Assembly: GCA_035624085.1 (NCBI GenBank)
Contig: DASPSE010000308.1
Coordinates: 1 to 5,549, forward strand
Length of the DNA: 5,549 nt
Reading direction: 5' to 3'
DNA from: JAFAGX01 sp035624085
Lineage (GTDB): Bacteria; Acidobacteriota; Terriglobia; Terriglobales; Acidobacteriaceae
In this document: positions 5,281-5,549 of the stretch, piece after piece
Layout: the number at the start of each line of letters is the position of its first letter
How positions within the stretch are numbered: the stretch's first letter is position 1
Translations under genes and position numbers: made by a program
The notes under the pieces: model-generated
Database searches by the model: none
The model's input: only the letters and a program-made list of their open reading frames with translations
What the model was told of the DNA's origin: nothing

Positions 5281-5322
5281 CGGTCCGGCGAGGCAACCCA
5301 GAGAGTTGTCCCGGCCGAACCG
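5281..5322. terminator. Imperfect long hairpin between convergent genes, possible terminator
   Basis: CGGT (5281-5284) pairs with ACCG (5319-5322), CGGC (5286-5289) with GCCG (5314-5317), GG (5292-5293) with CC (5310-5311), and AAC (5295-5297) with GTT (5305-5307). Internal mismatches interrupt the stem, and the loop has 7 bases. It lies 34 bases past the mazF stop codon, and a TTTT run follows it on the plus strand at 5332-5335. It could terminate either convergent gene, or be a further part of the palindromic repeat. Confidence 0.3.
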
Positions 5323-5356
5323 ACCGAGGAGTTTTCTCTGGCGGCTGCCACGTCTG

Positions 5357-5549
5357 TCACGGTTTGGGCAGCCCGAGCAGGACCGCGAGTTTTGCCTTCA
5401 CAGTTCTGAGTATTTCAGCGGACACTTTGTCGCAATAACGCGCCTTGCGCACCCGCCAGTCGATGCTCCTGACAGCATCGGCGAGAATCGTGCCCGTGAT
5501 CTTCAGGTTCGCGGGTAGATTGACTTCGAATGGGTATCCTTTCACCGCA
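5357..5549 (-). CDS. mazF: MazF/PemK-family mRNA interferase toxin, C-terminal part (cut by right window edge)
   Basis: The last 64 codons are present, ending at the TGA at 5357-5359; the frame is open to the edge. KGYPFEVNL matches the KGYPFEV segment of E. coli MazF exactly in its core. ILADAVRSIDWRVRKAR matches its ALADQVKSIAWRARGA segment, and the closing VSAEILRTVKAKLAVLLG aligns with VAPEELQLIKAKINVLIG. MazF toxins cut single-stranded mRNA at short motifs and are held inactive by a MazE-type antitoxin. The catalytic arginine and threonine lie in the missing N-terminal half, so activity cannot be judged. Read-through GTG at 5545 is not a start; it falls in the middle of the domain. The antitoxin gene is expected upstream, beyond 5549. 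The gene converges on the 272-residue hypothetical gene across 255 bp of palindromic DNA. Confidence 0.93.
   Translation of the reverse strand, partial: AVKGYPFEVNLPANLKITGTILADAVRSIDWRVRKARYCDKVSAEILRTVKAKLAVLLGLPKP

Noticed and set aside
5005..5438. Two overlapping plus-strand frames across 5005-5438
   Set aside because: They cross the end of the hypothetical gene, the hairpin cluster and the antisense strand of mazF. No conserved motif is seen.
1..5549. tRNA or rRNA genes
   Set aside because: No cloverleaf with a TTC-containing T-loop or rRNA-like conserved stretch was noticed on either strand. This was by eye only, without a covariance search.

Overview
The window looks like a piece of a moderately GC-rich bacterial chromosome. 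An Acidobacteriota (Koribacter-like soil bacterium) origin is my best guess, from the protein flavour, the style of the intergenic palindromes and the small membrane protein behind an ECF sigma factor. This is inference; there is no rRNA or other taxonomic marker here.

The left half is all on the minus strand. It runs from right to left: an APC-superfamily amino acid permease (1734-3080), a kynureninase-like PLP enzyme of the class V aminotransferase fold (425-1591), and the first 95 codons of a GIDE-domain membrane protein cut by the left edge (1-286). The permease and PLP enzyme are separated by about 140 bp of degenerate, palindromic repeat DNA. They suggest uptake and breakdown or recycling of an amino acid, possibly aromatic, but the PLP enzyme lacks two residues expected of a true kynureninase.

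A divergent promoter region (3081-3205) separates the permease from a plus-strand two-gene operon. It encodes an ECF-type sigma factor (3206-3790) and, 10 bp later and with a good ribosome binding site, a 123-residue protein with two membrane segments and an arginine-rich tail (3801-4172). The small protein is a candidate membrane regulator of the sigma factor. No classical zinc-binding anti-sigma factor is visible. A 32-bp direct repeat with two mismatches brackets this operon: one copy covers the permease start codon (3069-3100) and the other lies behind the small membrane gene (4190-4221).

The right end looks more like accessory DNA. A 272-residue helical protein of unknown function with a possible winged-helix C-terminus (4283-5101) converges on the C-terminal part of a MazF-family mRNA interferase (5357-5549, minus, cut by the right edge). 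Between them lie about 255 bp holding three compact hairpins of the kind seen in dispersed REP-like elements, plus a longer imperfect hairpin.

Several start codons have no Shine-Dalgarno sequence but a TACAAT or similar -10-like box a few bases upstream. This hints at leaderless or very short-leader transcripts.
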